A stretch of 64,000 nucleotides of DNA from Streptomyces sp. RPT161 (GCF_027533845.1 NZ_JAPZVN010000014.1:101760-165759), one strand, 5' to 3'. Counted from the stretch's first letter, positions 36,221 to 45,026 are shown. Numbers and translations: made by a program. Notes: generated by a model from the letters alone, not told the origin.

Positions 36221-37015
36221 TCAGATCGACAGCGACAACAGCACAGGCGCCGCACGCTTGTTGAGCGTGTCCGCCGCCTTGCGCAGATGATGGGCCCGGT
36301 CGAGCGGCATCGAGACGGCGAGGCAGCCGACCGACGCGCCGATGCTGATCGGAACCGCGGCGCAGACCGTGCCGACCGCGTACTCCTGCAGGTCCAGCGT
36401 GGGCACCGTGGAGGGCTGGTTGTCCAACGTGGTGAACAGCACCCGCTCGTTCGTGATCGTCTTGGACGTGAAGCGCGCCACCTTGTGCCGCGACACATGG
36501 TCCCGGCGTCCGTTCACGTCGAGCTGGGTGAGCAGGCACTTGCCGACGGCGCTGGCGTGCGCGGCGTCCCGGAAGTCCACCCACTCGTTGACCTTGGGCG
36601 CGGCCGGGCCGTCCGCGTAGTCGATGATGCGGACCTCGCCGTCGTCGTAGCGGCTGAAGTAGACCGCCGCGCCGACCTCGTCGCGCAACCTGGCGAGGAT
36701 CGCCTTGAGCTTGTCGCTCAGGGCGCGCTGCCGGGTGCTGCTACCGAGCAGGACAGCCGATTCGCCGACCACGTAGGCACCGTCGGGTTGGAGATCGAGG
36801 TAGCCCTCGTTCTTCAACATGGAGAGCAGCGGGGCCAGGTAGTCAACGGGCACGCTTATGTCACGGGAAAGCTGGTCGGCCGTCACGCCGCGGCCATGGC
36901 GGTCCACGGTCGCCAGTACGCGCATTGCGTACTGGACCGCCGCGTAGGCCGGCGCGGTCTGTCGGTGCTCCAGCGACACGGTGTCCCCCTCGCAGGTGTG
37001 ACCGCTTTGCGTCAT
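36221..37015 (-). CDS. IclR family transcriptional regulator
   Basis: A 264-residue regulator with N-terminal winged helix (about residues 25-80; ATVDRHGRGVTADQLSRD) and C-terminal IclR effector domain from about 95 (VGKCLLTQLDVNGR and AVPISIGASVGCLAVSMPLD). The ATG at 37015 is chosen; the frame continues to 37234 but that part has poor codon use and a TTA. It converges on the chitinase gene. The target is unknown; it might govern the amidase/maleate isomerase cluster 2 kb away, but nothing in the sequence proves this. Confidence 0.82.
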   Translation of the reverse strand: MTQSGHTCEGDTVSLEHRQTAPAYAAVQYAMRVLATVDRHGRGVTADQLSRDISVPVDYLAPLLSMLKNEGYLDLQPDGAYVVGESAVLLGSSTRQRALSDKLKAILARLRDEVGAAVYFSRYDDGEVRIIDYADGPAAPKVNEWVDFRDAAHASAVGKCLLTQLDVNGRRDHVSRHKVARFTSKTITNERVLFTTLDNQPSTVPTLDLQEYAVGTVCAAVPISIGASVGCLAVSMPLDRAHHLRKAADTLNKRAAPVLLSLSI

Positions 37016-37211
37016 GGTCGCGACTGCCGGGCACCGGCCGAGGAGATCGGCGGACCGGGCCCCGGCAGTGGACCGGCTTCCACGATAGCCCCAACCGGAG
37101 TGCCAAGAGCCCTGGTTGCGTACTTCCATGAGGGTTCTCGCGCGTATATGCAGGGACGTATCACTCTGGCATATGCCTAAGTCAAGAACCGTGCCGGTAT
37201 GGTCCTTCGGA

Positions 37212-37487
37212 TTACCCGGTCGCCCCTTGGGCACCCGCCGGATTGCCGTGGTATCCGGGCAGTTCAGCGGAGTGCCCGGAGGAATTCCAGGCTTCCCGAG
37301 TGTTCCGCTGCGCCGGAAATCCCCTTCGGCGCAGCCGACTCGAACACCCGTCGAGGCCCACCGTCTTCAACGGTCCCTTGGCGCGCTCCTCAAGCTCATC
37401 CTTGCTCAGTCCGAGCCCACGCAGCGGCGCTTCGGTGACATTACGCGACACCGGCCCGGCGGCCGGGACCTGTTCGAAGCGGGCCAA
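37212..37487 (-). pseudogene. Possible degraded coding fragment
   Basis: A minus-strand frame beginning near a TTG at 37487 has actinobacterial codon bias for about 47 codons (landmarks FEQVPAAGPVSRNV and GLSKDELEERAKGPLKTVGL), then loses it. The same style of sequence continues upstream of the start for about 12 codons (RWHPRIGE) before an in-frame TGA. This looks like a short surviving piece of a larger gene. I cannot identify the family. Confidence 0.25.
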
Positions 37488-37622
37488 CTCACCGATCCGC
37501 GGATGCCAGCGGGCCGCGCAGCGTCAGAGTGGTTGCGGTGAAGCAGCGGTACGGTGCCGCCTTGATTCCCACCAGGCCGCTGGGGCTGTCGTTGCGGTGT
37601 CAATCTTGCAGCAGGGGATGTC

Positions 37623-37832
37623 ATGGCTTTTCGTGTTGTTCTGAATCCCGATGCCCCCGGCGGCCACTTCATTGAGGCGTCTGACCTGGAGATGTCCGCA
37701 TGGTGCGTGGCTTCTTCGGAATTGCCCTTGACGGCGGTCGGTGCCGCACCTGTTTGGTCCGGGCTCGCGGGGGGCACGCGCGTCGAGACCGGTCGGCCCG
37801 TGACCGGCGCACGGTCACGGGCCGACCGGTGA
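37623..37832 (+). CDS. Small hypothetical ORF
   Basis: A 69-residue ORF with AGGGGA 6 bases before ATG. The first 40 residues (MAFRVVLNPDAPGG, then DLEMSAWCVASSELPL) look peptide-like, but codon use is unlike the neighbours (several GTT, TCT, CTG AAT) and the last 15 codons are encoded by a terminator hairpin. It may be a real small protein or a remnant. No RiPP maturation genes lie nearby. Confidence 0.25.
   Translation: MAFRVVLNPDAPGGHFIEASDLEMSAWCVASSELPLTAVGAAPVWSGLAGGTRVETGRPVTGARSRADR
37788..37830. terminator. 19-bp perfect hairpin after DsbA-like gene
   Basis: ACCGGTCGGCCCGTGACCG and its exact reverse complement flank a 5-base loop. It begins 10 bases past the stop of the DsbA-like gene on the minus strand and is the strongest hairpin in the window. 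Confidence 0.75.
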
Positions 37833-37839
37833 GCTGGGG

Positions 37840-38673
37840 TCAGTGCGCCCGTTCGACCTCGGCTGTGAAGTCCTTGGGGGAGACCGGCCCGGTCTGGGTC
37901 AGCACGTTCAGCCGCGCCCCGTTGAGCAGCACCGACGGGGTGCCGCCGATCGGCTTGCCGTCGCGGTCCTTGGCGTCGTTGAACGCCTTGCCGGTCTTCA
38001 CCGCCCAGGGAACGAACGTTCCGTCGCGGACCTCGCGCTCGAACGTCGGTGTCTTCAGCCCCGGCACCTTTCCGGCCAGGTCCAGCAGGTAGTCGGTGTC
38101 CGCGAAGCGGTCGGTCTGCTCGTCGGGCTGGTTCTCGAACAGCACCTTCTTGTACGCCAGGTACTTCGGCAGGCCGCCCTGGTCGAGCGCGGCGCCGAGG
38201 GCGGCGAGCGCGGTCTTGGAGCCGCTCTCGTCCTCGGTGCGGTCCAGGAACGTGGCGGAGTGGTACTCGACGCGGTACTTGCCCTGGTCGGCGAGCTTGC
38301 GCACCTCGTCGCCGTCGGTCTGCTCGAACATCCTGCAGATCGGGCAGCGCGGATCCTCGTAGACCGCCAGCACCTTGCCGTTGTGCGGGTCGCCGTACGG
38401 GACGGTCACGCCGTCGGCGGCCACGTTCCGCGGGGTCTTCAGCGGCTTGGCCGCGGCGTCGGTGGGGACCCGGGCCCAGTCGTCGTGCTCGCCGGAGCCG
38501 GAGGCCGAGCTGGCGAACACCACGCCCGCGGCGGCCGCGGCGACCGCGGCGACGGCGACCGCGCCGATGCCGAGGCGGCGGCGCAGCTTGGACCGCCGCG
38601 CCTGACGATCCCGTTCGGCCTTCAGCCGCTCACGTGCCGACTGCTTGTTCTGCCAACTGTTCCTGCTGCTCAT
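37840..38673 (-). CDS. Membrane-anchored DsbA-like thioredoxin-fold protein
   Basis: A 277-residue protein with a basic N-terminus, one membrane helix (about 35-56) and an extracytoplasmic thioredoxin/DsbA domain. The active site is EDPRCPICRMFE (Cys110, Cys113) and the cis-proline is in GGTPSVLLNG (about 245). AGGAGC lies upstream of the ATG. It probably forms or isomerises disulfides in secreted proteins, several of which are encoded nearby (chitinases, metalloproteases with paired cysteines). Confidence 0.88.
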   Translation of the reverse strand: MSSRNSWQNKQSARERLKAERDRQARRSKLRRRLGIGAVAVAAVAAAAAGVVFASSASGSGEHDDWARVPTDAAAKPLKTPRNVAADGVTVPYGDPHNGKVLAVYEDPRCPICRMFEQTDGDEVRKLADQGKYRVEYHSATFLDRTEDESGSKTALAALGAALDQGGLPKYLAYKKVLFENQPDEQTDRFADTDYLLDLAGKVPGLKTPTFEREVRDGTFVPWAVKTGKAFNDAKDRDGKPIGGTPSVLLNGARLNVLTQTGPVSPKDFTAEVERAH

Positions 38674-38849
38674 GAAGGGGGGCTGCTCCTGCTGGTCGCC
38701 GTGTCAGTAGATGGTCTCCTTCGAACCTACCCGATAGCCATATAGGTCATAGTTCAACTACAACCATCACTTATCGGTCACCCAAGCGGGCTTTGGGGCC
38801 GCGTCCGTACGGGAAGGGGTCCAGGGGACGCACGCTGGAGGTGGAGTTG

Positions 38850-39347
38850 ATGGAACGATTCGTTGAGATCGGGCTCGCCAAGCGGGCGGTGGCCTGCCGG
38901 GTACGGCTGTTGGACGACCGCGCGCCGTTGACCTGTGCCGCGGTCTGGGAGGCGCTGCCGTTGGCGGGCGAGGTGTACCACGCCAAGTACGCGCGCAACG
39001 AGGTCTACACCCTGCTGCCCGCCTTCGCGGACGGCGAACCACCGCTGGAGAACCCGACGATCACCCCGATCCCGGGGGACCTGATGTACTTCTCGTTCAC
39101 CGACACCCTGCTGGGCACGGCCAGTTACGGCTACGGCAGCTCGGCGGGGCACGCGGGCCACTCCCGGGTGGTGGACCTGGCGCTGTTCTACGAGCGCAAC
39201 AACCTGCTGCTCAACGCCGACACCGGTTTCGTGCCCGGCACCGTGTGGGGCACGGTGGTGGACGGCCTGGACCGGATGGCCGCCGCGGCGCACGACCTGT
39301 GGCGGGGCGGGGCGCTGGGGGAGACGCTCACCTTCCGTCGGGCGTGA
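38850..39347 (+). CDS. DUF3830 family protein (cyclophilin-like fold)
   Basis: A 165-residue protein with the DUF3830 landmarks APLTCAAVWEALPLAGEVYHAKYARNE (seen as AAVWEALPLAGE and HAKYARNE, about 28-52) and ITPIPGDLMYFS (about 73-84). ATG 38850 has GGTGGAG upstream. Its end overlaps the converging amidase gene by 20 bases. DUF3830 genes are regular companions of amidases and Asp/Glu racemase-like proteins; their role is unknown. Confidence 0.82.
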   Translation: MERFVEIGLAKRAVACRVRLLDDRAPLTCAAVWEALPLAGEVYHAKYARNEVYTLLPAFADGEPPLENPTITPIPGDLMYFSFTDTLLGTASYGYGSSAGHAGHSRVVDLALFYERNNLLLNADTGFVPGTVWGTVVDGLDRMAAAAHDLWRGGALGETLTFRRA

Positions 39348-40707
39348 GCGCGTGCGCGGCGCGTAGCACCAGGGCGTCGGCATGCCGGGCGGCCACCAAC
39401 TGGGCTCCGATGGGCAGCCCTTCGGGGTCCGTGCCGCAGGGGAGCGTGGCCGCCGGCTGCTGGGTCATGTTGAACGGGTAGGTGAACGGGGTCCAACTCG
39501 TCCAACGGTGACCGGGCGCGTCCGGCGGCGCCTCCAGGCCCGCCGCGAAGGCGGTGCGCGGCACGGTGGGCGTCAGCAGCAGGTCGTACTTCTGGTGGAA
39601 GCCGCCCATGGTCTGGCCGAGCGCCATCCGCACCTGGGCGGCGCGCACGTAGTCCAACGCGCTGTAACGAGCGCCCTGCTCGGCGATCTCGGCCAGTCCG
39701 GGGTCCAGCAACTCGCGGTCCTCGGGGTGCAGTTGGGCAACGAGCTGCCCGGCTCCGCTGAACCACAGCACATGGAACGCCTCGACCGGGTCGGTGAACG
39801 GCGGATGCGCCTCCTCCACCCGCGCGCCCAGCTCCGCCAACCGGTCAGCCACCCGCCGTACCGCCGCCGCCACCGCGGGTGCCACCGACACCGAACCTCC
39901 CAGGTCGGGGCTGTAGGCCACCCGCAACCCGGCCACCCCGCCGGCCAACTCGTCGCGGAAGCAGCCGGTTTGGGGCGGCAGCCCCGACCAGTCGCGCCAG
40001 TCCGGGGCGCTGATGACATCCATCATCAGGGCGGCGTCGGCCGCGTCCCGGGTCATCGGCCCCACATGTGCCAGCGTGCCGAACACACTGGCCGGATACA
40101 GCGGCACCCGCCCGTAGGTGGGTTTCAGTCCGAAGACGCCACAGAAAGCGGCGGGAATCCGCACCGACCCCCCGCCGTCAGTGCCCAGGCTCAACGGCCC
40201 CGCGCCCAGGGCGACCGCCGCCGCACTGCCACCGCTTGAGCCGCCGCAAGTGCGCCGGGGATCATGCGGGTTGCGGGACACGCCGTACAGCGGGCCGTCG
40301 GTGACGCCCTTCCAGCCGAACTCCGGGGTGGTCGTCTTGCCGATGAACACCGCGCCGTGCTCGCGCAGCCGGGCCACCGCCGGCGCGTCCTCGTCCCACG
40401 GCCCGCCCGCCGGATCCACAGTGCGCGAACCGCGCAGCGTCGGCGCGCCGCGCAGCGGCAGCAGGTCCTTGACCGACACCGGCACCCCGTCCACCAGTCC
40501 GGTCGGCTCGCCGCGCCGCCACCTTTCCCTTGACGCCCGGGCGGCCTCCAAAGCTCCGTCGGCGTCCACGCGGCAGAACGCGTTCACGGTCCCGTTGACC
40601 GCCTCGACGCGTTCCAGCACCGAACGCACCGCCTCGACGGGCGAGAACGCGCCGGAGCGGTATCCCGCGACGAGTTGGCTGGCAGTCAGTTCGTACAGGT
40701 CGGTCAT
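39328..40707 (-). CDS. Amidase-signature family amidase
   Basis: A 459-residue hydrolase. The Ser-cisSer-Lys triad is visible: Lys80 in PVSVKDLL, cis-Ser in GGSSGGSAAA (about 155-164) and nucleophile Ser in GTDGGGSVRIPA (about 173-184). Length fits the aryl-amide or amino-acid amide group. It lies 30 bases downstream of the 2-hydroxyacid dehydrogenase in the same operon, suggesting hydrolysis of an amide whose acid is then processed by the cluster. Confidence 0.9.
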   Translation of the reverse strand: MTDLYELTASQLVAGYRSGAFSPVEAVRSVLERVEAVNGTVNAFCRVDADGALEAARASRERWRRGEPTGLVDGVPVSVKDLLPLRGAPTLRGSRTVDPAGGPWDEDAPAVARLREHGAVFIGKTTTPEFGWKGVTDGPLYGVSRNPHDPRRTCGGSSGGSAAAVALGAGPLSLGTDGGGSVRIPAAFCGVFGLKPTYGRVPLYPASVFGTLAHVGPMTRDAADAALMMDVISAPDWRDWSGLPPQTGCFRDELAGGVAGLRVAYSPDLGGSVSVAPAVAAAVRRVADRLAELGARVEEAHPPFTDPVEAFHVLWFSGAGQLVAQLHPEDRELLDPGLAEIAEQGARYSALDYVRAAQVRMALGQTMGGFHQKYDLLLTPTVPRTAFAAGLEAPPDAPGHRWTSWTPFTYPFNMTQQPAATLPCGTDPEGLPIGAQLVAARHADALVLRAAHALTPDGR

Positions 40708-40737
40708 AGCAGAGGGCCTCCTGTCCTTACCGGTCCT

Positions 40738-41703
40738 TCAGGGCACGGGTACGTAACCCAGCCGCTTGTCCACCACGTTGAACAGTGGCCGTCCGGACGT
40801 CCAGCGGTCGAAGTTGTCCAGGAACTGCTCGGCCAGCTCGTCACGCCAGCCGAAGGTGTCACCGCTCATGTGGGGGGAGACCAGCAGACCCGGTACGTCC
40901 CACAGCCGGTGGTCGTGGTCGAGCGGCTCGTCCTCGAAGACGTCCAGCACCGCACCGCCGATCCGCCGCTCCAGCAGTGCCTTGACCAGGTCATCGGTGA
41001 CCACCAGCGGGCCGCGGCCGACGTTCACGAAGCGTGCGGAGCCCTTCATCCGCCCGAAGGCCGCCGCGTCGAACATTCCCCGGGTCTCCTCGGTGAGCGG
41101 CGCCGCGCACACCACCCAGTCCGCCTCCGCCAGCAGCGCCTCGAGTTCGGCGCGCCCCCGCACGCGGCCGAACTCCGGGTCGTCCCGCCCGGTGCGGCCT
41201 ACCAGGTCCAGCCGGACGCCCAGCGCGGCCAGGGTGTGCGCCACCGCTCGCCCGATGGGACCGGCGCCCACCACCACCGCACGGGATCCGGCCACCCGCA
41301 TCGTCTCCCGGTGGCGCCACCGGCGTTGCCGGTGCAGCTCCCAGGTGCCCTGGAAGTCCTTGGCCAGGGCCAGCACCAGTCCGGTGACGTACTCGGCGAT
41401 CGGCTGCTCGAAGACGCCCCGGGCGTTGGTCAGCACGGTGCGCGCGGTGATCAGTGCGGGGAAGACCACCCGGTCCACACCCGCGCTCGCGGTGTGCACC
41501 CAGGCCGGCACCGGGCCGTGCTCCGGCCATGCCGCACGCAGCGCGTCGGAGGTGAAGTCCCACACCAGGACCACGTCGGCCGAGCCCAGTTGGTCCGTCA
41601 GCCGCCGTGGCTCCGCCCGTACGACACGGGTGCCGGACGGCAGCCGCTCCAACTGCGGGGGAGGTTCGTCGCCGAGCACCAGTACCGTGGAAATTCCGCC
41701 CAC
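40738..41703 (-). CDS. D-2-hydroxyacid dehydrogenase
   Basis: A 321-residue NAD-dependent dehydrogenase of the 2-hydroxyacid family. The nucleotide motif is VVGAGPIGRAVA (about 143-154); the catalytic Arg is in VNVGRGPLV (about 224-232), Glu in DVFEDEPL, and His in VSPHMSG (about 281-287). It diverges from the maleate isomerase-like genes across 182 bases and leads into the amidase. The exact 2-oxoacid is unknown. Confidence 0.88.
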   Translation of the reverse strand: MGGISTVLVLGDEPPPQLERLPSGTRVVRAEPRRLTDQLGSADVVLVWDFTSDALRAAWPEHGPVPAWVHTASAGVDRVVFPALITARTVLTNARGVFEQPIAEYVTGLVLALAKDFQGTWELHRQRRWRHRETMRVAGSRAVVVGAGPIGRAVAHTLAALGVRLDLVGRTGRDDPEFGRVRGRAELEALLAEADWVVCAAPLTEETRGMFDAAAFGRMKGSARFVNVGRGPLVVTDDLVKALLERRIGGAVLDVFEDEPLDHDHRLWDVPGLLVSPHMSGDTFGWRDELAEQFLDNFDRWTSGRPLFNVVDKRLGYVPVP

Positions 41704-41885
41704 CCGTCCCTTTCCGGGGCCGCCGCCCCAAGTGCCGCTGGTGGAAATCCGCTTGGCGTTCGTTGTCCGGTGGATGGATTGACCACGCTAAGAATCCGTA
41801 TCTACCGTGTCAACAATCCTCCTGTGCATACCACTTGTCGCGCTTAGCCCCTCATTCCGCCATGCGTCCGCAAAGGGGACCTCCG

Positions 41886-42791
41886 TTGGACATCGCCTTC
41901 CTCGGCGGGCCGTTGCCGCAGCGCGGTGTCGGTGTCGTAGCGCCGTTCGACTTCGCCCTCGACCGCGAGCTGTGGCGCTGGGTGCCGGACGATGTGTCAC
42001 TGCACCTGACGCGTACCCCGTTCGTACCGGTCGAGGTCAGCCTCGACATGGCCCGGATCGTCAGCGAGCACGAGACGTTGCGCGAGGCGGTACGGGCGCT
42101 GCACGCCGTCCAGCCGGAGTCGCTGGCGTACGCGTGCACCTCGGGCAGTTTCGTCGGCGGGGTGGCGGGCGAGCGGGCGATGAGCGCGGCGATGAGCCAG
42201 GCGTCGGGGGTGGCGCTGCCCGCGGTGACCACCTCGGGCGCGCTGCTGGCGGCGCTGGGCGAGATCGGCGCCCGCCGGGTCGCGGTGGTCACCCCGTACA
42301 CCAGGTCGGTGACCGACTCCCTGGAGGCGTTCCTGCGCGAGGCCGGGATCGCGGTCACGGGGCGGGCCTACCTCGGGCTGACCCGGCAGATCTGGCAGGT
42401 GCCGTACCGCGATGTGGTGGACATGGCCCGCAGTGCGGTGGTGGGCGCGGCCGACGCGTTGTTCATCAGTTGCACCAACCTGCCGACGTACGACGTGATC
42501 CCGCAGTTGGAGGCGGAGCTGCGGCTGCCGGTGCTGTCCGCGAACCAGGTGACGATGTGGGCGGCGCTGCGCCGCATCGGCGCGGCGGCCGTCGGCCCGT
42601 ACCAGGCGCTGCTGGACAACTCGGCGCGGGCCGGGACCGGGCTGGTGGTGGGGCTGCCGGTGGAGCCGTTCCCGGCGGTGGAGGCCTCGGCGCTGCCCGA
42701 AGTCGCCCTGGCCGGGCAGCCGTTCGGGGACGCGGAGGTGTTCGACGCCCTCGATCCACCGCCGCCACCGGAGGATCCGCTCGTCAACTGA
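41886..42791 (+). CDS. Maleate cis-trans isomerase / Asp-Glu racemase-like protein, two catalytic cysteines
   Basis: About 301 residues. TTG 41886 is chosen because AAAGGGGA lies 6 bases upstream; ATG 41862 has no ribosome binding site. Both racemase-superfamily cysteines are present: Cys84 in YACTSGSFVGG and Cys196 in FISCTNLPTYD. The pattern fits maleate isomerase or arylmalonate decarboxylase-like proteins. It is followed by a degenerate paralogue 52 bases downstream. Confidence 0.8.
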   Translation: MDIAFLGGPLPQRGVGVVAPFDFALDRELWRWVPDDVSLHLTRTPFVPVEVSLDMARIVSEHETLREAVRALHAVQPESLAYACTSGSFVGGVAGERAMSAAMSQASGVALPAVTTSGALLAALGEIGARRVAVVTPYTRSVTDSLEAFLREAGIAVTGRAYLGLTRQIWQVPYRDVVDMARSAVVGAADALFISCTNLPTYDVIPQLEAELRLPVLSANQVTMWAALRRIGAAAVGPYQALLDNSARAGTGLVVGLPVEPFPAVEASALPEVALAGQPFGDAEVFDALDPPPPPEDPLVN

Positions 42792-42843
42792 CGCCGCCGC
42801 ACCGGCTGGTGTGTCGCCGGAACATGTGGGAAGGGGCGGGGGT

Positions 42844-43593
42844 ATGGCTGTTGGCTTCCTCTATCCCGGCCACTCCGCCGAGGACGACTATCCGCGACTG
42901 GAACGGCTGCTCGCCGCGTCGGGACCGCCGGTCCGACTACCGCTGGTGCACACCGACATCGGCGAGGACGCGCACCGTGTCGACGCGCTCCTGGAGATGG
43001 GCTCCGCGACCCGACTCGCCGCCGGAGCCCGGCAGTTGGCCGGTACGGGTGTGCGGGCCGTGGTCTGGGCGTGCACCTCCGCCAGCTTCGTCTTCGGCTG
43101 GGCGGGCGCGGGCGAGCAGGTACGGGAGCTGTCCCGGGCGGCGGGACTGCCCGCGTCCTCGACCTCGTTCGCCTTCGCGCACGCGGTACGGGCGCTGGGC
43201 GTGCGGCGGGTCGCGGTCGCCGCGACGTATCCGCGGGACGTGGCCGAGCGCTTCGCGGCATTCCTCGCCGAGGCCGGGGTCTCGGTGGTGAGCGCCCTGA
43301 GCAGCGGCATCGTGACCGCCGCCGAGGTCGGTACGTGGGGGCGCGACGAGGTGCTGCGGCTCGCGCGGGGTGGTGACCACCCGGACGCGGAAGCGGTGCT
43401 GCTGCCGGACACCGCGCTGCACACGGCGGCCTGGCTCGGCGACCTGGAGTCCGCGCTCGGCAAGCCGGTGCTCACCGCCAACCAGGTCACCGTCTGGGAG
43501 GGCCTGCGGCTGATCGGCGCGGAACGCTCCCGCCCGGGGCTGGGCGCGTTGTTCGCTCCCGTGGGGGCCGGGGACGCCACCGGCCCACGATGA
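42844..43593 (+). CDS. Asp-Glu racemase/maleate isomerase-like paralogue lacking second cysteine
   Basis: A 249-residue paralogue of the preceding gene. Cys77 is present in VWACTSASFVFG, but the second catalytic cysteine position reads LLPDTALHTAAW, an Asp instead of Cys. A one-Cys protein would be a decarboxylase or a non-catalytic partner rather than a two-base racemase. GGAAGGGG is just upstream of ATG 42844. Confidence 0.75.
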   Translation: MAVGFLYPGHSAEDDYPRLERLLAASGPPVRLPLVHTDIGEDAHRVDALLEMGSATRLAAGARQLAGTGVRAVVWACTSASFVFGWAGAGEQVRELSRAAGLPASSTSFAFAHAVRALGVRRVAVAATYPRDVAERFAAFLAEAGVSVVSALSSGIVTAAEVGTWGRDEVLRLARGGDHPDAEAVLLPDTALHTAAWLGDLESALGKPVLTANQVTVWEGLRLIGAERSRPGLGALFAPVGAGDATGPR

Positions 43594-43808
43594 GTTCGGC
43601 ACCGCCGGGCGCGGCTGCCGCCCGTCGGGGGCTGGCCCTTGCCCCGCCGCCGGAGACGTAGGCGTGGCTGCAGCGGGATCCCGCGGGCCGTGCCGGGGCG
43701 GTCCTCGCCCGGACCGCGAACACCGGGAACAAAACACCGGGAATAACCGGAGCCAGCATCCGGTTAGCAGCTCGCAGTAGAGGCAACGCGAGCGGGAGGC
43801 ACGGCGTC

Positions 43809-44918
43809 GTGGCTGATGAGCGGCAGAACGGGGACGAGATCCGCGGGACGGTGCGAGGCACCGCGCCCGTGCCGTTGTCCGTGTTGGATCTGGCCACCGT
43901 CGGCAGCGGGCTGACCGCCACGCAGGCGCTGCGCACCAGCGCGGCGCTCGCACGGCTGGCCGAGGCCCGTGGCTTTCAGCGGTTCTGGGTCGCCGAGCAC
44001 CACTCCATGCCGGGAGTCGCCAGTTCCTCCCCGGCCGTGATCCTGGCCAACATCGCCGCGCACACCGACACCATCCGGCTCGGCTCGGGTGGCGTCATGC
44101 TGCCCAACCACGCGCCGCTGGTCATCGCCGAGCAGTTCGGCACCCTGGAGGCGCTGGCGCCCGGCCGCGTCGACCTCGGTCTCGGCCGCGCGCCGGGTAC
44201 GGACGGCGCCACGGCGGCGGCGCTGCGCCGCAGCGACGCGCTGCGCGAGGCCGCCGACGACTTCCCGCGGCAGCTCGCCGAGTTGATCCGCTTCCTGGAC
44301 GACGACTTCCCCGACGGCCATCCGTACCGGCGGATCCATGCCGTGCCGGGGCCGGTCCAGGGCGGTGTGGCCGGCGGTGTGCAGTCGCCGCACCGGCCGC
44401 CGGTGTGGCTGCTGGGGTCCAGTGGGTTCAGCGCACGACTGGCGGGCGAGTTGGGGCTGCCGTTCGCCTTCGCGCACCACTTCTCCGCGCGCAACACGGT
44501 TCCGGCACTGGAGCTGTACCGGGAGACCTTCCGCCCGTCGGCGGTACTGGACCGCCCGTACGCGCTGATAGGGGTGCAGGCCTTCGCCGCCGAGGAGGAG
44601 AAGGAGGCCCGCCGCCAGGTGCTCACCGGTGCCCTGGCGATGCTGCGGCTGCGCACCGGCCGCCCCGGTCTGGTGCCCACGCCGGAGGAGGCGGACGGGT
44701 ACCCGTTCAGCCCGATGGAGCGGGAGTTCGTGGACTCGTGGCTGGCGGACGTCGAGTACGGCACGCCCGAGACGGTGCGCGAGGGGTTGAACGAGCTGCG
44801 GAAGCGCACCGGCGCCGACGAGTTGATGATCACGTCCAACGCGCACGGCGGTGACGCCCGGCTGCGTTCGCTCGAACTGATCGCCGACGCCTACGAGTTG
44901 CCCGCCGCGCGCGGCTGA
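43809..44918 (+). CDS. Luciferase-like monooxygenase (LLM class, MsnO8 family)
   Basis: A 369-residue flavin-dependent oxidoreductase of bacterial luciferase fold. Landmarks are FWVAEHHSMPGVASSSP (about 58-74), RLGSGGVMLPNHAPLVIAEQF (about 90-110 in halves RLGSGGVMLPNH and LVIAEQF) and ELMITSNAHG near the C-terminus. GTG 43809 has GGGAGG upstream. It is monocistronic between the isomerase genes and a chitinase; the substrate is unknown. Confidence 0.88.
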   Translation: MADERQNGDEIRGTVRGTAPVPLSVLDLATVGSGLTATQALRTSAALARLAEARGFQRFWVAEHHSMPGVASSSPAVILANIAAHTDTIRLGSGGVMLPNHAPLVIAEQFGTLEALAPGRVDLGLGRAPGTDGATAAALRRSDALREAADDFPRQLAELIRFLDDDFPDGHPYRRIHAVPGPVQGGVAGGVQSPHRPPVWLLGSSGFSARLAGELGLPFAFAHHFSARNTVPALELYRETFRPSAVLDRPYALIGVQAFAAEEEKEARRQVLTGALAMLRLRTGRPGLVPTPEEADGYPFSPMEREFVDSWLADVEYGTPETVREGLNELRKRTGADELMITSNAHGGDARLRSLELIADAYELPAARG

Positions 44919-44992
44919 CGCTTCCACGTTCAACGGTGGTCCAGATCGGTGGGTCGCACCCCACCGGCCTGGACCTCTCGCTGCCCGGAAAA

Positions 44993-45026
44993 TGGTCTAG
45001 TCCAAGATTAGTCCAGACCATTGACG
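44993..45026 (+). promoter_or_regulatory. Paired dre-like sites overlapping chitinase -35 region
   Basis: TGGTCTAGTCCA (44993-45004) and TAGTCCAGACCA (45009-45020) form a larger symmetric array AATGGTCT...AGACCATT, directly abutting TTGACG (45021-45026). Direct or inverted 12-bp TGGTCTAGACCA-like repeats at the -35 box are the classic architecture of Streptomyces chitinase promoters, bound by DasR and other regulators. Confidence 0.7.

Larger units (their letters stand above)
37016..37839. other. 824-base stretch without a convincing gene
   Basis: The region between the IclR start and the DsbA-like gene has lower GC at third positions and broken frames. It holds the IclR promoter, a possible degraded coding fragment on the minus strand, one small plus-strand ORF with a good ribosome binding site, and an exceptional 19-bp hairpin at its right end. 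It looks like the residue of deleted genes. Confidence 0.6.

Noticed and set aside
37116..37541. 141-codon plus-strand ORF opposite the degraded fragment
   Set aside because: Codon use is poor, no ribosome binding site is evident, and the minus strand has the better bias.
37623..37832. RiPP precursor peptide
   Set aside because: No maturation enzyme, transporter or protease for RiPPs is nearby and the C-terminus overlaps a terminator; kept only as a low-confidence small ORF.
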